In this document: positions 41,989-51,410 of the stretch, piece after piece
Numbering within the stretch: the first letter of the stretch is position 1
Layout of the letters: each line of letters opens with the position of its first letter
Assembly: GCA_910578615.1 (NCBI GenBank)
Contig: CAJTRI010000012.1
Location: forward strand, 41,055-105,054
Source of the DNA: an uncultured Duncaniella sp.
GTDB lineage: Bacteria; Bacteroidota; Bacteroidia; Bacteroidales; Muribaculaceae
Direction: 5' to 3'
Length of the DNA: 64,000 nucleotides
The notes under the pieces: model-generated
Seen by the model: the letters and a program-made list of their open reading frames with translations, nothing else
Database searches by the model: none
Told to the model about the DNA's origin: nothing
Program-made: the position numbers and the translations under genes

Positions 41989-43374
41989 TCATGCCATTCG
42001 CGGGGATGTGGCGGCTGCCAGTCTCGAAATCACTCTCAACTCGTAAGCCACCATTGCTACCGTCACCATAGTGGCAAGAAGGTCTGACAACGGGAAAGAC
42101 CACCATATACCTATCAGTCCGAATCTGGGAGGTAGCAATATCAAAAGGGGTATAAGGAACAAAACCTGTCGAGTAAGAGAAAGGAATATAGAAGCTCCGG
42201 CCTTGCCAAGAGACTGGAAAAGCGTGGTAGATATAGTCTGAAAACCAACAACAGTGAAAGCCATCAGGGCATTGCCAAGACATGTGGAAGTCGCATCTAT
42301 AAGGCCGGCGTCAGAAGTGAATGCCCGCGCTATGCTACCGGGGAACACAAGTCCCACAATCTGCCCCGTCGTGACAATGACAGTGGAAACCAGAACCGCG
42401 AGCCAGTATGTCGATTTAAGACGATGATACAGTCCGGCCCCGTAATTAAATCCGACAATCGGCTGCATACCCTGACATATACCGACCACTACCATAGTCA
42501 TAAGAGATGTATAAGAGGTAAATATTCCAGCCGCAGCCACGGCTATATCACCACCATACTGATACAGCGTCTTGTTGATGATGACGTTGATGAAACATGC
42601 CGCTGCATTCACAAGGGACGGAGCGGCCCCTATCGCCACTATGGACGCCATCACCTTGGCACTCAGTCGATACATCCTCCCTGAGGTTTCAAAATGAAGA
42701 GTGTGGCCCTTGTTGAAAAAATGAGCCATCACAAATATTGCAGATACACCCATGGATATATCGGTAGCAATGGCGGCTCCCTTTATACCCCATCCCATCA
42801 CAAAGAGGAACAACGGCGCGAGGATGACATTGATACCCGCACCTATAAACATCGTGACCATAGCCTTGACGGGATAACCCGTTACACGCATGAAATTATT
42901 GAAGGTAAAGGCAAAATTTGTCATGAACATGCCGGGAAGTATATACAGCATGAAGTCTCTGGCATAAGGCAGTGTCACCTCACTCGCGCCAAACGCCATC
43001 AATATATCGTCAATAAACACCGCAAACGCCGTAAGATAACAAACTATTATCACGGCAAGCATCACGAGGGCATTGCCAAGCACCTTCTTGGCCCCATGTT
43101 CGTCTCCGGCACCAAGAAGAATAGATATACGTGCCGAGCCTCCCGCGCCGATAAGCACCCCGAGCGCAGCCGACAGGTTCATTACCGGGAATGTTATAGC
43201 AAGTCCGGCTATCGCCTCAGGCCCCACACCCTGACCAATAAAAACACGGTCTATTATATTGTAAAGCGACATGACAAGCATCCCGACAACCGCCGGAAGG
43301 CAGTAACGCCAAAGCAGCCGCGCGGGAGACATTGTTGACATGTCGGCAAGTCGTGTAGTATCATTCATTTCCAT
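41989..43374 (-). CDS. MATE-family efflux transporter
   Basis: The 461-residue membrane protein has twelve predicted helices in two related halves, with the MATE signatures PAVVGMLVMSLYNIIDRVFIGQG-type first helix region and GxxxxxQPIVGFNYGA in the second half. MATE proteins export cationic compounds using Na+ or H+ gradients. The substrate is unknown. The gene is divergent from rplU. Confidence 0.93.
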   Translation of the reverse strand: MEMNDTTRLADMSTMSPARLLWRYCLPAVVGMLVMSLYNIIDRVFIGQGVGPEAIAGLAITFPVMNLSAALGVLIGAGGSARISILLGAGDEHGAKKVLGNALVMLAVIIVCYLTAFAVFIDDILMAFGASEVTLPYARDFMLYILPGMFMTNFAFTFNNFMRVTGYPVKAMVTMFIGAGINVILAPLFLFVMGWGIKGAAIATDISMGVSAIFVMAHFFNKGHTLHFETSGRMYRLSAKVMASIVAIGAAPSLVNAAACFINVIINKTLYQYGGDIAVAAAGIFTSYTSLMTMVVVGICQGMQPIVGFNYGAGLYHRLKSTYWLAVLVSTVIVTTGQIVGLVFPGSIARAFTSDAGLIDATSTCLGNALMAFTVVGFQTISTTLFQSLGKAGASIFLSLTRQVLFLIPLLILLPPRFGLIGIWWSFPLSDLLATMVTVAMVAYELRVISRLAAATSPRMA

Positions 43375-43382
43375 TGCGGGAA

Positions 43383-43390
43383 CAAATTTA
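43383..43390 (-). promoter_or_regulatory. MATE gene -7 element (TAAATTTG)
   Basis: TAAATTTG on the minus strand lies only 9 bases upstream of the start codon, so the leader would be extremely short. Confidence 0.4.
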
Positions 43391-43441
43391 AGAAAAAAGG
43401 GTAAAACAACTGACCATTAGATAATTTTTTTAACAATAAAT

Positions 43442-43472
43442 TTTGTTTTAAGCGGACAAATGACTAATTTTG
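43442..43472 (+). promoter_or_regulatory. rplU-rpmA promoter (TTTG-N19-TAATTTTG)
   Basis: TTTG (43442-43445), 19 bases, then TAATTTTG (43465-43472): a full consensus match. The predicted leader is about 80 bases. Confidence 0.82.
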
Positions 43473-43559
43473 CAGTCGATTTAGCCGCACCGGGTTAGCA
43501 AAAGTGCGTCATACAACGAACGCCACCCGACGGAATAACCTGTAATACATTAAAAACCA

Positions 43560-43880
43560 ATGTACGCAATTGTAGAAATCCAGGGACAGCAGTTCAAGGC
43601 CGAGGCCGAGAAGTTCCTGTATGTTCACTATCTCGGCGATGCCGTTAAAGAAGGTGACAAGGTTGAATTTGACCGCGTGCTCCTCGCAGAAGCCGATAAC
43701 ACAGTAAAGGTAGGCGCTCCCACCATCGAAGGCGCCAAAGTGGTTTGCGAGGTACTTACCCCCCTCGTAAAGGGTGACAAGGTAATCGTCTTCAAGAAGA
43801 AACGTCGTAAAGGCTATCGTCGTAAGAACGGTCACCGTCAGGTCTTCACCAAAGTGTTAATTAAAGAAGTTGTAGCTTAA
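43560..43880 (+). CDS. rplU: 50S ribosomal protein L21
   Basis: The 106-residue protein has the L21 start YAIVEIQGQQFKAE and the terminal KKRRKGYRRKNGHRQVFTKV segment that binds 23S rRNA. It is followed by rpmA after 22 bases, the universal L21-L27 pair. The 80-base leader may contain autogenous control. Confidence 0.97.
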   Translation: MYAIVEIQGQQFKAEAEKFLYVHYLGDAVKEGDKVEFDRVLLAEADNTVKVGAPTIEGAKVVCEVLTPLVKGDKVIVFKKKRRKGYRRKNGHRQVFTKVLIKEVVA

Positions 43881-43902
43881 CCCCCTAAAATCAGAAAAAG
43901 AA

Positions 43903-44163
43903 ATGGCACATAAAAAAGGTGTCGGTAGTTCCAAGAACGGCCGTGAGTCAGAAAGCAAACGACTCGGAGTAAAGATTTTCGGTGGCCAGCGCTGCAAGGC
44001 AGGCAACATCATCAAGCGTCAGCGCGGAACCGCGCATCATCCCGGCCTTAATGTAGGCATGGGTAAAGACCACACCATCTTCGCGCTCATTGACGGAATC
44101 GTCGTGTTCACCGAAGGCAAGGAGGGACGTAAGTTCATCAACGTGCAGCCCGCCGAGGCATAA
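43903..44163 (+). CDS. rpmA: 50S ribosomal protein L27
   Basis: The 86-residue protein begins MAHKKGVGSSKNGRESESKRLGVK, the L27 signature; the N terminus reaches the peptidyl-transferase centre. There is no cleavable N-terminal extension as in Firmicutes. It ends just before a strong terminator. Confidence 0.97.
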   Translation: MAHKKGVGSSKNGRESESKRLGVKIFGGQRCKAGNIIKRQRGTAHHPGLNVGMGKDHTIFALIDGIVVFTEGKEGRKFINVQPAEA

Positions 44164-44198
44164 ACGCCACACACATCAAAACCACGCTTCAAAACATT

Positions 44199-44238
44199 GA
44201 GCGGGCCGGATTTATTCAAATCCGGCCCGCTCCTTTTT
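44199..44238 (+). terminator. Terminator after rpmA
   Basis: A perfect 15-bp GC-rich stem, GAGCGGGCCGGATTT (44199-44213) and AAATCCGGCCCGCTC (44218-44232), with an ATTC loop and a CTTTTT tail. Confidence 0.95.
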
Positions 44239-44262
44239 GATACATCTAACTGTGATTTATGT

Positions 44263-45111
44263 CTATCCTACCGCATCAATTATGGAGAATGCATAATCCC
44301 TCCCGGCACGTATACGCGATGAATAATGCGCATCACTGTTTACAGCGATCGTAATACCAGCGTCCAACAGGCGTCTGATCACCTTTGGAGAAGGAAATAT
44401 ACGAGGCACATATTGTGACTCCTGGCTCGAAACCACACCAACCGGCGGCAACACGGCCTTAGTGTTTATTTCCACAACTATATCTGTCTGTGCCAAAGAG
44501 TCTATCACATTGTCAATATGCCTGCGATACCATTTCTGCTCCTCTATCCCTGGACTGAACGACGAGGCATTAAAGCCGATCTTGTCAAAGTGTCCTATCA
44601 TATCAAACCCTCCACGTTCGATCATCTCTATCGTGCGTGCATAAAAGGAGTCAACAACAAAACGGATGTCATTGTCAAAAAACTTTTCCATCTTGACGGC
44701 AAATCCAGCCGGACTTCCGTCAACATCTATCTCTTCACCCGTAATAGGAGACGTGATAAAATGAACCGAACTGAGACGATAATCAAGCGGGATATCGTCA
44801 AAAAAAGGATTTGTTGCCCCCCATTTGTCTCCAAGATAGTCTATCTCCATCGAGAAATACAGTTCGACTTCCCCGTCATGAAGAGCTTTGAGACGTAAAA
44901 ATTCATCACGATATTGCACTACATCAGACGCAGACATATTGCATGTGGATGGCACGCAGATAGGTGAATGCGGAGTGAAACCATAATGTTTCATTCCCTG
45001 TTGCACAGCCTGTGCGGCCATGACCGACATAGGTTCACGGCCGTCACAAAACTGTGTGTGGGAATGAAGATTATAGTCGCGCGTAGATGCGATAATGTCT
45101 TTAAGATCCAT
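44263..45111 (-). CDS. PHP-family phosphoesterase (histidinol-phosphatase-like)
   Basis: The 282-residue protein starts with the PHP metal motif NLHSHTQFCDG, followed by MKHYGFTPHSP, the EIDYL acid and the late IAVNSDAH motif. The closest named members are HisK-type histidinol-phosphate phosphatases. No other his gene is nearby, so a role in histidine synthesis is plausible but not certain. It begins right after the floA stop. Confidence 0.85.
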   Translation of the reverse strand: MDLKDIIASTRDYNLHSHTQFCDGREPMSVMAAQAVQQGMKHYGFTPHSPICVPSTCNMSASDVVQYRDEFLRLKALHDGEVELYFSMEIDYLGDKWGATNPFFDDIPLDYRLSSVHFITSPITGEEIDVDGSPAGFAVKMEKFFDNDIRFVVDSFYARTIEMIERGGFDMIGHFDKIGFNASSFSPGIEEQKWYRRHIDNVIDSLAQTDIVVEINTKAVLPPVGVVSSQESQYVPRIFPSPKVIRRLLDAGITIAVNSDAHYSSRIRAGRDYAFSIIDAVG

Positions 45112-46083
45112 TTACTTTGTCGGAGATGGTGGATTGGCGATATTCTGACGCATATTGGTATCACTCTCGATATTCTTCATTCGATAGTAATCCATTATAC
45201 CGAGATTGCCTGATTCAAAAGCCTTGGCCATAGCTATAGGCAGCTCGGCCTCGGCTTCTATAACCTTTGCACGTGCTTCCTGAGCCTTGGCCCTCATTTC
45301 CTGTTCAAGAGCAATGGCCATTGCTCGGCGTTCCTCTGCTTTGGCTTGGGCAATGTTCTTATCGGCCTGAGCCTGATCAATCTGCAATGCCGCCCCGATA
45401 TTCTTCCCTATATCAATGTCAGCAATATCAATTGATAGAATCTCGAATGCAGTGCCAGAATCAAGGCCCTTACGGAGCACGAGTTTAGAGATGCTGTCAG
45501 GATTTTCCAGAACCTGCTTATGGCTTGCCGACGAGCCGATGGATGACACGATACCCTCTCCTACTCTGGCCAAGACAGTATCCTCTCCGGCACCACCTAC
45601 AAGCTGCCGGATATTCGCACGGACTGTGACACGCGCAACTGCTATGAGCTGAATGCCGTCCTTGGCAACTGCTGTAACAGGAGGCGTCTCTATGACCTTG
45701 GGGTTAACGCTCATCTGAACAGCCTGAAACACGTCACGACCGGCAAGATCTATGGCAGTCGCCATCTTGAAACCAAGGTCTATATTGGCTTTTGACGCGG
45801 AAACGAGCGCATGAACCACCTTCTCCACATTGCCTCCTGCAAGATAATGGGCTTCAAGGTCGTCACGGTTGACGTCACTCAATCCGGCTTTGTGGGCCTC
45901 GATAAGGGCCCTGACTATGATTGTCGCCGGCACTTTGCGTATTCTCATAAGGAATAACTGCATCAAGGAGATGTGGACACCGCTGACTCTTGCCGAAATC
46001 CACAGGAAGAACGGTACATAATAGAAAAAAACGCACAGCACCACGATAAGCGCCACGCTCAGAAGGATGATAGTCAGTACCAT
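45112..46083 (-). CDS. floA: Flotillin-like protein FloA
   Basis: The 323-residue protein has an N-terminal membrane helix (residues 2-30), a SPFH/band-7-like domain (VNPKVIETPPVTAVAKDGIQL) and an Ala/Glu-rich coiled coil (AKAEERRAMAIALEQEMRAKAQEARAKVIEAEAELPIA in the 250-290 region). Flotillin-like proteins organise membrane microdomains. The gene lies between the PD40 protein and the PHP gene in one operon. Confidence 0.93.
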   Translation of the reverse strand: MVLTIILLSVALIVVLCVFFYYVPFFLWISARVSGVHISLMQLFLMRIRKVPATIIVRALIEAHKAGLSDVNRDDLEAHYLAGGNVEKVVHALVSASKANIDLGFKMATAIDLAGRDVFQAVQMSVNPKVIETPPVTAVAKDGIQLIAVARVTVRANIRQLVGGAGEDTVLARVGEGIVSSIGSSASHKQVLENPDSISKLVLRKGLDSGTAFEILSIDIADIDIGKNIGAALQIDQAQADKNIAQAKAEERRAMAIALEQEMRAKAQEARAKVIEAEAELPIAMAKAFESGNLGIMDYYRMKNIESDTNMRQNIANPPSPTK

Positions 46084-46113
46084 TTTGATATTATAGGATT
46101 ACTGGTTAATGAA

Positions 46114-47538
46114 TTACATTTCAAGGCTTATCACCTCGTTGGAAAGAGGTATGAGTCCGGCGGTGCGTTGTTCGAGAATTTTTTCCAGACGCAATATCTC
46201 GCCTCCGTTTGTGCGGGCACCGCGACCATATTCCCCACGCATCGTGGCAAGCCGACTTTTGAGTGAGTCAACCTCCTTCTTCTCTGCGAGATATGCTTCC
46301 ATGGCTTTTCTTGCCATTGGCGAGTTAAAGTCGCTTAGACGCCTCATGACACGTCCGTCAGGAAGTTGGAACCTGAAATCATCGTCAACGGCCACGCGCC
46401 GTCTCTCATAAACATTGTCTATGGCCCTGCGGAGCGCATCATAGTCCTTACCTTCCTCCTGTGTATCATGTATAGAGGACACGCGTGCGCGTGCAACGAG
46501 ATCCGGGGTGTCAACAGGATAATTTACACGCATTTCCTTGGGCACAAATGTATAGACGGTCACAGAGTCAGTAAGACGGTTACGGTCGCTTACCCACCAT
46601 CCGGCCCCGGTCTCCTCGTCTATCGCATAAAGATAGTCATTGAAAGGAGAATTGTAAGGCATACCTATATTGGATGGTTGAAGAAAACCATCCTCGTCAC
46701 GCCGTGTCATGAAAATATCAAGCTGACCGAGAGACTCGTCTCCATCCGATGCAAAATACAATGTGACGCCATCATTAAGCAGGAACGGGTAATCAACCCA
46801 TGCCCCAGATGTATTGCCGAACAATGATGCATAGTCAAAAAGTTTTACAGGTGCATCCCAAGAGCCGTCGGCCAGACGGGAAGACTCAGCCATCAGCGAA
46901 TTGCCATTGTTGTCAGAACCTACCCATATCAGTTCATCGCCTCGTTCGGTGACGAAGGCCGGCTGCATGATGTCTCCTACTCCGAGAGAAGCCATCTCAT
47001 TCTGTCCCACAATCTTTTCAACCATATCATGGCCGGCAAGAGTGCCGGCACTTTGCGCAAGTCTCACGAATGTGAAAAACTGGTCGGAAGGAACATTCAC
47101 CGAATCAATAATCTCAATATTCTCGACACGGTCAAGCATCGAACGGCCTATACTTATGCGGTCTCCCAGAAACTCTGTCCAGTCGGTCTGTTCTCCCGTT
47201 GAAGAACCAACAAACTGATTGTCTTTCTCTGCCTCCGCCTTAGTGCGTTTTGCCAGATATTTGTCAAGATATTCACGGGCACCATCAAAGTCATATGCAT
47301 AATATGAAGCCTCGGCAGCACCAAGGTTACCGGCATTGCCCCCCCTCATATAATACTGTATCGACTCCTTATAACGTCCGGCTTCTTTTAGAGCATCACC
47401 TGCGGCACGATTCAGAGCCTGGTTACGAGGGGCCTTCTTTGCAGCTTCTACCGCCTCGCTGACCGTATCGGCCACGACTATGACGGGAGAACAGGCAAAG
47501 ACACTAAGGGCTATAAGCGGATAATTCAGTAATTTCAT
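46114..47538 (-). CDS. TPR and PD40-repeat envelope protein
   Basis: The 474-residue protein has a signal peptide (residues 2-23), TPR-like helices (ALNRAAGDALKEAGRYKESIQYY), then WD40-like PD40 strands (GVTLYFASDGDESLGQLDIFMT and WWVSDRNRLTDSVTVYTF) and a coiled-coil tail. Such proteins are common in Bacteroidetes cell-envelope clusters and resemble the non-OmpA part of OmpA/PD40 proteins; the function is unknown. It overlaps the GltD-like gene by four bases (ATGA). Confidence 0.82.
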   Translation of the reverse strand: MKLLNYPLIALSVFACSPVIVVADTVSEAVEAAKKAPRNQALNRAAGDALKEAGRYKESIQYYMRGGNAGNLGAAEASYYAYDFDGAREYLDKYLAKRTKAEAEKDNQFVGSSTGEQTDWTEFLGDRISIGRSMLDRVENIEIIDSVNVPSDQFFTFVRLAQSAGTLAGHDMVEKIVGQNEMASLGVGDIMQPAFVTERGDELIWVGSDNNGNSLMAESSRLADGSWDAPVKLFDYASLFGNTSGAWVDYPFLLNDGVTLYFASDGDESLGQLDIFMTRRDEDGFLQPSNIGMPYNSPFNDYLYAIDEETGAGWWVSDRNRLTDSVTVYTFVPKEMRVNYPVDTPDLVARARVSSIHDTQEEGKDYDALRRAIDNVYERRRVAVDDDFRFQLPDGRVMRRLSDFNSPMARKAMEAYLAEKKEVDSLKSRLATMRGEYGRGARTNGGEILRLEKILEQRTAGLIPLSNEVISLEM

Positions 47539-48998
47539 AGGCTGGAAAGTTGCTGTGCCATGGCAGCTGCGGCTTTACGGCCATCCCCCATGGCAAGAAT
47601 CACAGTGGCACCGCCACGGACTATATCACCACCCGCATAGAGGTCTGGCAGAGACGATCTCATGGTCTCTTCATCTACCACTATGGTTCCCCGGCGTGAG
47701 ACATTAAGATCACTGATTGCATTAGGAATAAGCGGATTGGGAGAAACGCCCACACTTACAATCACAAGGTCAACGGGAATCTCTTCAACTGCCCCTTCCA
47801 CAGGAACCGGAGATCTTCGACCAGAAGCGTCAGGTTCACCAAGCTCCATGCGCTGTACCCTCATGGCACATACACGGCCCTTGTCATCCGCAAGATACTC
47901 AACCGGGTTATAGAGGGTCATGAATCTGACACCCTCTTCCTTTGCATGATGAACTTCTTCGACTCTGGCCGGCATTTCATCCTCGCTACGACGATAGACA
48001 ATCATCGCCACCTCGGCGCCTTGGCGTCGGGCAGTGCGTACAGAGTCCATAGCTGTATTTCCACCACCTATCACGGCCACACGGACACCTTTGAGCACAG
48101 GGGTATCCTCTCCGGGAAGTCCGGCACCCATAAGATTTATACGTGTAAGATATTCGTTGCTTGACATCACACCGACATGGTTTTCACCGGGAATCCCCAT
48201 AAATCGTGGAAGCCCGGCTCCGGATGCTACAAAAATACCTTTGTAGCCCTCGGCCCTGAGATCATCATAAGATAGTGTTTTGCCGATTATACAATTTTTT
48301 ACAAATTTCACGCCCAAAGCACGAAGACCATCTATCTCGGCCTCTACCACACTGTTTGGCAGACGAAACTCGGGTATTCCGTATTTAAGGACACCACCGA
48401 TCTCATGCAAAGCCTCATAGACCGTGACATCGTAGCCTTTCTTAACCATATCGCCGGCAAACGAAAGTCCCGCCGGCCCGGAACCTGCAACAGCAACCTT
48501 TATACCGTTACCGATAGGCTTCTGAATATCTATGGGATTATGCTTGTGGTATTCACGTTCAAAGTCTGCGGCAAAACGTTCAAGATAGCCTATTGCCACA
48601 GGCTGTTTCTTCATTTTGTTATATATGCAGCGAGACTCACACTGTTTCTCCTGAGGACACACTCGTCCGCACACAGCGGGAAGAGCGCTGGTGTCTTTAA
48701 GCACGGCGGCAGCTTCAAGAAAATCGCCACGCTCTATGTTTTTGATAAATCCCGGGATATTGACAGAAACAGGACATCCCTGTACACACTGCGGATCAGG
48801 ACAGTCAAGGCAACGACGAGACTCGGTTACGGCCTGTTCCTCTGTCAGTCCGCAATTGACTTCCTCATTACAGGTCACACGATAGTCAGCGGAAAGCTGC
48901 GGCATTTCCACCCGCCGTATTGCCGCACGTTCCTTGGCGCTTATTGAGACGCGCAAAGCTTCGCGCCATTCGGATTCACGGATATTGTCTTGGTTCAT
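47535..48998 (-). CDS. NfnB/GltD-like flavoprotein subunit (ferredoxin-NADP oxidoreductase)
   Basis: The 487-residue protein has an N-terminal iron-sulfur region with Cys motifs CLDCPDPQCVQGCPV and CGRVCPQEKQCESRC, then two dinucleotide-binding folds, GSGPAGLSFAGDM and GGGNTAMDSVR. It matches GltD-type glutamate synthase small subunits. The adjacent FAD/NAD-binding partner gene makes the NfnAB (ferredoxin-NADP transhydrogenase) or SudAB interpretation more likely; no glutamate synthase large-subunit gene is present here. Confidence 0.87.
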   Translation of the reverse strand: MNQDNIRESEWREALRVSISAKERAAIRRVEMPQLSADYRVTCNEEVNCGLTEEQAVTESRRCLDCPDPQCVQGCPVSVNIPGFIKNIERGDFLEAAAVLKDTSALPAVCGRVCPQEKQCESRCIYNKMKKQPVAIGYLERFAADFEREYHKHNPIDIQKPIGNGIKVAVAGSGPAGLSFAGDMVKKGYDVTVYEALHEIGGVLKYGIPEFRLPNSVVEAEIDGLRALGVKFVKNCIIGKTLSYDDLRAEGYKGIFVASGAGLPRFMGIPGENHVGVMSSNEYLTRINLMGAGLPGEDTPVLKGVRVAVIGGGNTAMDSVRTARRQGAEVAMIVYRRSEDEMPARVEEVHHAKEEGVRFMTLYNPVEYLADDKGRVCAMRVQRMELGEPDASGRRSPVPVEGAVEEIPVDLVIVSVGVSPNPLIPNAISDLNVSRRGTIVVDEETMRSSLPDLYAGGDIVRGGATVILAMGDGRKAAAAMAQQLSSL

Positions 48999-49010
48999 AA
49001 CTCCTTTTGC

Positions 49011-49793
49011 TTAGTTATAACTTTTAAGCCTCATCATCATCTCGTCAAAATCAACCTTATGAGCGTCAAACTCAGGCCCGTCTATGCAGACAAACCGTGT
49101 GCGCCCGTCAACGGTGACACGACAAGCTCCACACATCCCGGTGCCGTCAACCATTATGGTATTGAGCGAACACATAGTCGGTACATTATGTGCGGCTGTT
49201 GTGAGTGAGACAAACTTCATCATCACTGCCGGGCCTATGGTAACAACAAGGTCTACTTTCTCACGACCTATAACCTCCTCCACACCTGCCGTAACAAGTC
49301 CTTTCTTACCCAGAGAGCCGTCATCGGTCATAATAACCACCTCGTCACTCCACTTGGACACCTCGTCAGCAAGTATTACAAGGTCGGCAGTACGGGCCGC
49401 CAAGATTGACACCACACGGTTTCCGGCCTGTTTCATGGCTTTGATTATAGGGAGCAGAGGGGCAACGCCGACTCCGCCACCGCAGCAGACCACTGTACCG
49501 ACCTTCTCAATATGTGTTGCCTGTCCGAGAGGGCCGACCACGTCCGTAAGGCATTCACCCGGTTCGAGAGCGCAAATCTTACGCGTCGAGACACCCACTT
49601 CCTGCACTATCAGGGTAATGGTTCCTCGCCCGGCATCAGCGTCAGCGATTGTAAGAGGAATACGCTCTCCCCCTTCTCCGGCACGTACTATCACAAAATG
49701 CCCGGGACGGCGGGAACGCGCTATCATAGGAGCCTCTACCACGAACTTAACCACATGTTCGGAAAAATGCTCTTTGGAAACTATTTTGTTCAT
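49011..49793 (-). CDS. NfnA/SudB-like FAD- and NAD-binding subunit
   Basis: I use the ATG at 49793 (260 residues); the longer frame adds 11 unlikely residues. The protein has a FAD-binding barrel (RPGHFVIVRAGEGGERIPLTI), an NAD(H)-binding region (CCGGGVGVAPLLPIIKA) and a C-terminal 2Fe-2S motif (CSLNTIMVDGTGMCGACRV, then the fourth Cys in FVCID). It is the partner of the NfnB-like protein 12 bases downstream. Together they would couple NADH, NADPH and ferredoxin by flavin-based electron bifurcation, as in Thermotoga and Clostridium NfnAB. The direct function here is inferred. Confidence 0.87.
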   Translation of the reverse strand: MNKIVSKEHFSEHVVKFVVEAPMIARSRRPGHFVIVRAGEGGERIPLTIADADAGRGTITLIVQEVGVSTRKICALEPGECLTDVVGPLGQATHIEKVGTVVCCGGGVGVAPLLPIIKAMKQAGNRVVSILAARTADLVILADEVSKWSDEVVIMTDDGSLGKKGLVTAGVEEVIGREKVDLVVTIGPAVMMKFVSLTTAAHNVPTMCSLNTIMVDGTGMCGACRVTVDGRTRFVCIDGPEFDAHKVDFDEMMMRLKSYN

Positions 49794-49823
49794 GTGACAA
49801 TGATATATTGTATCAAATTTCCA

Positions 49824-49831
49824 CAAAATTA
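49824..49831 (-). promoter_or_regulatory. nfnA-operon -7 element (TAATTTTG)
   Basis: TAATTTTG on the minus strand lies 31 bases before the nfnA start. No TTTG is seen 19 bases upstream. Confidence 0.5.
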
Positions 49832-49871
49832 CAATATCCTTACCAAATATCCTTATAACATTATATAAAAA

Positions 49872-49903
49872 TTTGTTTTTTTATCGCATCATCTCTAATT
49901 TTG
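49872..49903 (+). promoter_or_regulatory. udk promoter (TTTG-N20-TAATTTTG)
   Basis: TTTG (49872-49875) and TAATTTTG (49896-49903) lie 32 bases before udk. Confidence 0.72.
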
Positions 49904-49934
49904 CATAACAATATATAAAACAGACTTCTCTAAA

Positions 49935-50549
49935 ATGTTAATTATAGGCATAGCCGGAGGCACCGGCTCAGGAAAGACCACCGTTGTCAACAAAATAATC
50001 AATTCGCTCCCGCCGGGCGAAGTGGCCCTACTGCCACAGGATTCCTATTACAAGGATTCAAGCCACGTACCTATGGAGGAACGCAGCAAGATTAATTTTG
50101 ATGAGCCTGCCGCCATAGAGTGGCCGCTTCTTGTGGAACACATAAAGGCTCTCAAAGAAGGGAAGGCCATAGAGATGCCCACATATTCCTACCTGACCTG
50201 CACACGACAGACCGAGACCGTCAGAGTGGAACCGCGAGAGGTGGTGATTGTAGAAGGCATCCTCGTGCTTACCGACCCGGTGCTGCGAAATATGCTCGAC
50301 GTCAAGGTGTTTGTTGATGCCGAAGCAGACGAACGACTTATCCGGGTTATCGCCAGAGACTGCGTAGAACGCGGGCGAACCCCGCAAATGGTGCTTGACA
50401 GATACACCGACGTGCTGAAACCCATGCACGAGATGTATATCGCGCCGTCAAAAAAGACAGCTGACCTGATTGTCCCGCAAGGCGGAAGCAACGTGGTTGC
50501 AATCCAGCTCCTTACAGACTATATCGAATCACGTTTACGCAAAAAATAA
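49935..50549 (+). CDS. udk: Uridine kinase
   Basis: The 204-residue protein has a P-loop GGTGSGKTT near the start, the DSYYKD substrate motif (near residue 37) and the VVIVEGILVLTDP segment of the uridine kinase family. It phosphorylates uridine and cytidine in pyrimidine salvage. Followed after 2 bases by lptB; the two are cotranscribed. Confidence 0.94.
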   Translation: MLIIGIAGGTGSGKTTVVNKIINSLPPGEVALLPQDSYYKDSSHVPMEERSKINFDEPAAIEWPLLVEHIKALKEGKAIEMPTYSYLTCTRQTETVRVEPREVVIVEGILVLTDPVLRNMLDVKVFVDAEADERLIRVIARDCVERGRTPQMVLDRYTDVLKPMHEMYIAPSKKTADLIVPQGGSNVVAIQLLTDYIESRLRKK

Positions 50550-50551
50550 AC

Positions 50552-51316
50552 ATGGTGGAAGAGGAAAAGAAGATGGTGCTTCGCACCGACAACCTTGTAA
50601 AAAGATATGGCAAACGCACTGTTGCCAACCATGTATCAATAAATGTGACACAGGGCGAGATTGTAGGCCTTCTCGGCCCAAACGGGGCCGGCAAGACCAC
50701 GACATTCTATATGACCGTGGGACTTATCACGCCTAACGAGGGACAAATCTATCTCGATGACCTTAATATAACCAAATATCCCGTCTACAAACGTGCACGT
50801 AACGGCATCGGCTATCTGGCACAGGAGGCAAGCGTATTTCGCAAACTATCTGTGGAAAATAATATAAAGGCCGTATTACAGATGACTGATACGACTCCTG
50901 AATACCAGAGAGACAAACTCGAAAGCCTTATTCAGGAGTTCAGGCTCGAGAAAGTGCGACACAATCTCGGAGACCAGCTTTCCGGTGGTGAGCGACGACG
51001 CACCGAGATAGCGCGCTGTCTGGCCATCAATCCCAAGTTCATCATGCTCGACGAACCGTTTGCCGGAGTCGACCCGATCGCGGTGGAGGACATACAGTCG
51101 GTGGTTTACAGCCTCAAAGAAAAAAACATAGGCATTCTGATTACCGACCACAATGCACAGGAGACACTCCGAATCACCGATCGCGCGTATCTTCTTTTCG
51201 AAGGAAAGATACTTTTCCAAGGCACGTCCGAGGAACTTGCTGAAAATCCTATTGTCAGAGAGAAATACCTCGGACGGGACTTCATGTTCTATCGCAAGAA
51301 ATTCGACTCTGAATAA
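50552..51316 (+). CDS. lptB: LPS export ABC ATPase LptB
   Basis: The 254-residue protein has Walker A GPNGAGKTT (42-50), the GIGYLAQEASVFRKLSVENNI segment characteristic of LptB, signature LSGGERRRTEIARCLA and Walker B FIMLDEPFAGVDP. It powers transfer of lipopolysaccharide out of the inner membrane with LptF/LptG, which are not in the window. The start could also be the methionine seven codons later. Confidence 0.94.
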   Translation: MVEEEKKMVLRTDNLVKRYGKRTVANHVSINVTQGEIVGLLGPNGAGKTTTFYMTVGLITPNEGQIYLDDLNITKYPVYKRARNGIGYLAQEASVFRKLSVENNIKAVLQMTDTTPEYQRDKLESLIQEFRLEKVRHNLGDQLSGGERRRTEIARCLAINPKFIMLDEPFAGVDPIAVEDIQSVVYSLKEKNIGILITDHNAQETLRITDRAYLLFEGKILFQGTSEELAENPIVREKYLGRDFMFYRKKFDSE

Positions 51317-51345
51317 TAAGACTGTCAGAAATTTAGAGCAATCAA

Positions 51346-51390
51346 ACACGGACAGCAAGCCAGAAAATTGTTCCGGTTTACTGTCCGTGT
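51346..51390. repeat. Inverted repeat between convergent lptB and permease genes
   Basis: ACACGGACAG (51346-51355) pairs with CTGTCCGTGT (51381-51390), with partial further pairing inside. It lacks a T-run; a weak bidirectional terminator is the likely role. Confidence 0.55.
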
Positions 51391-51410
51391 AACGCGATCG
51401 GTACTTGGTA

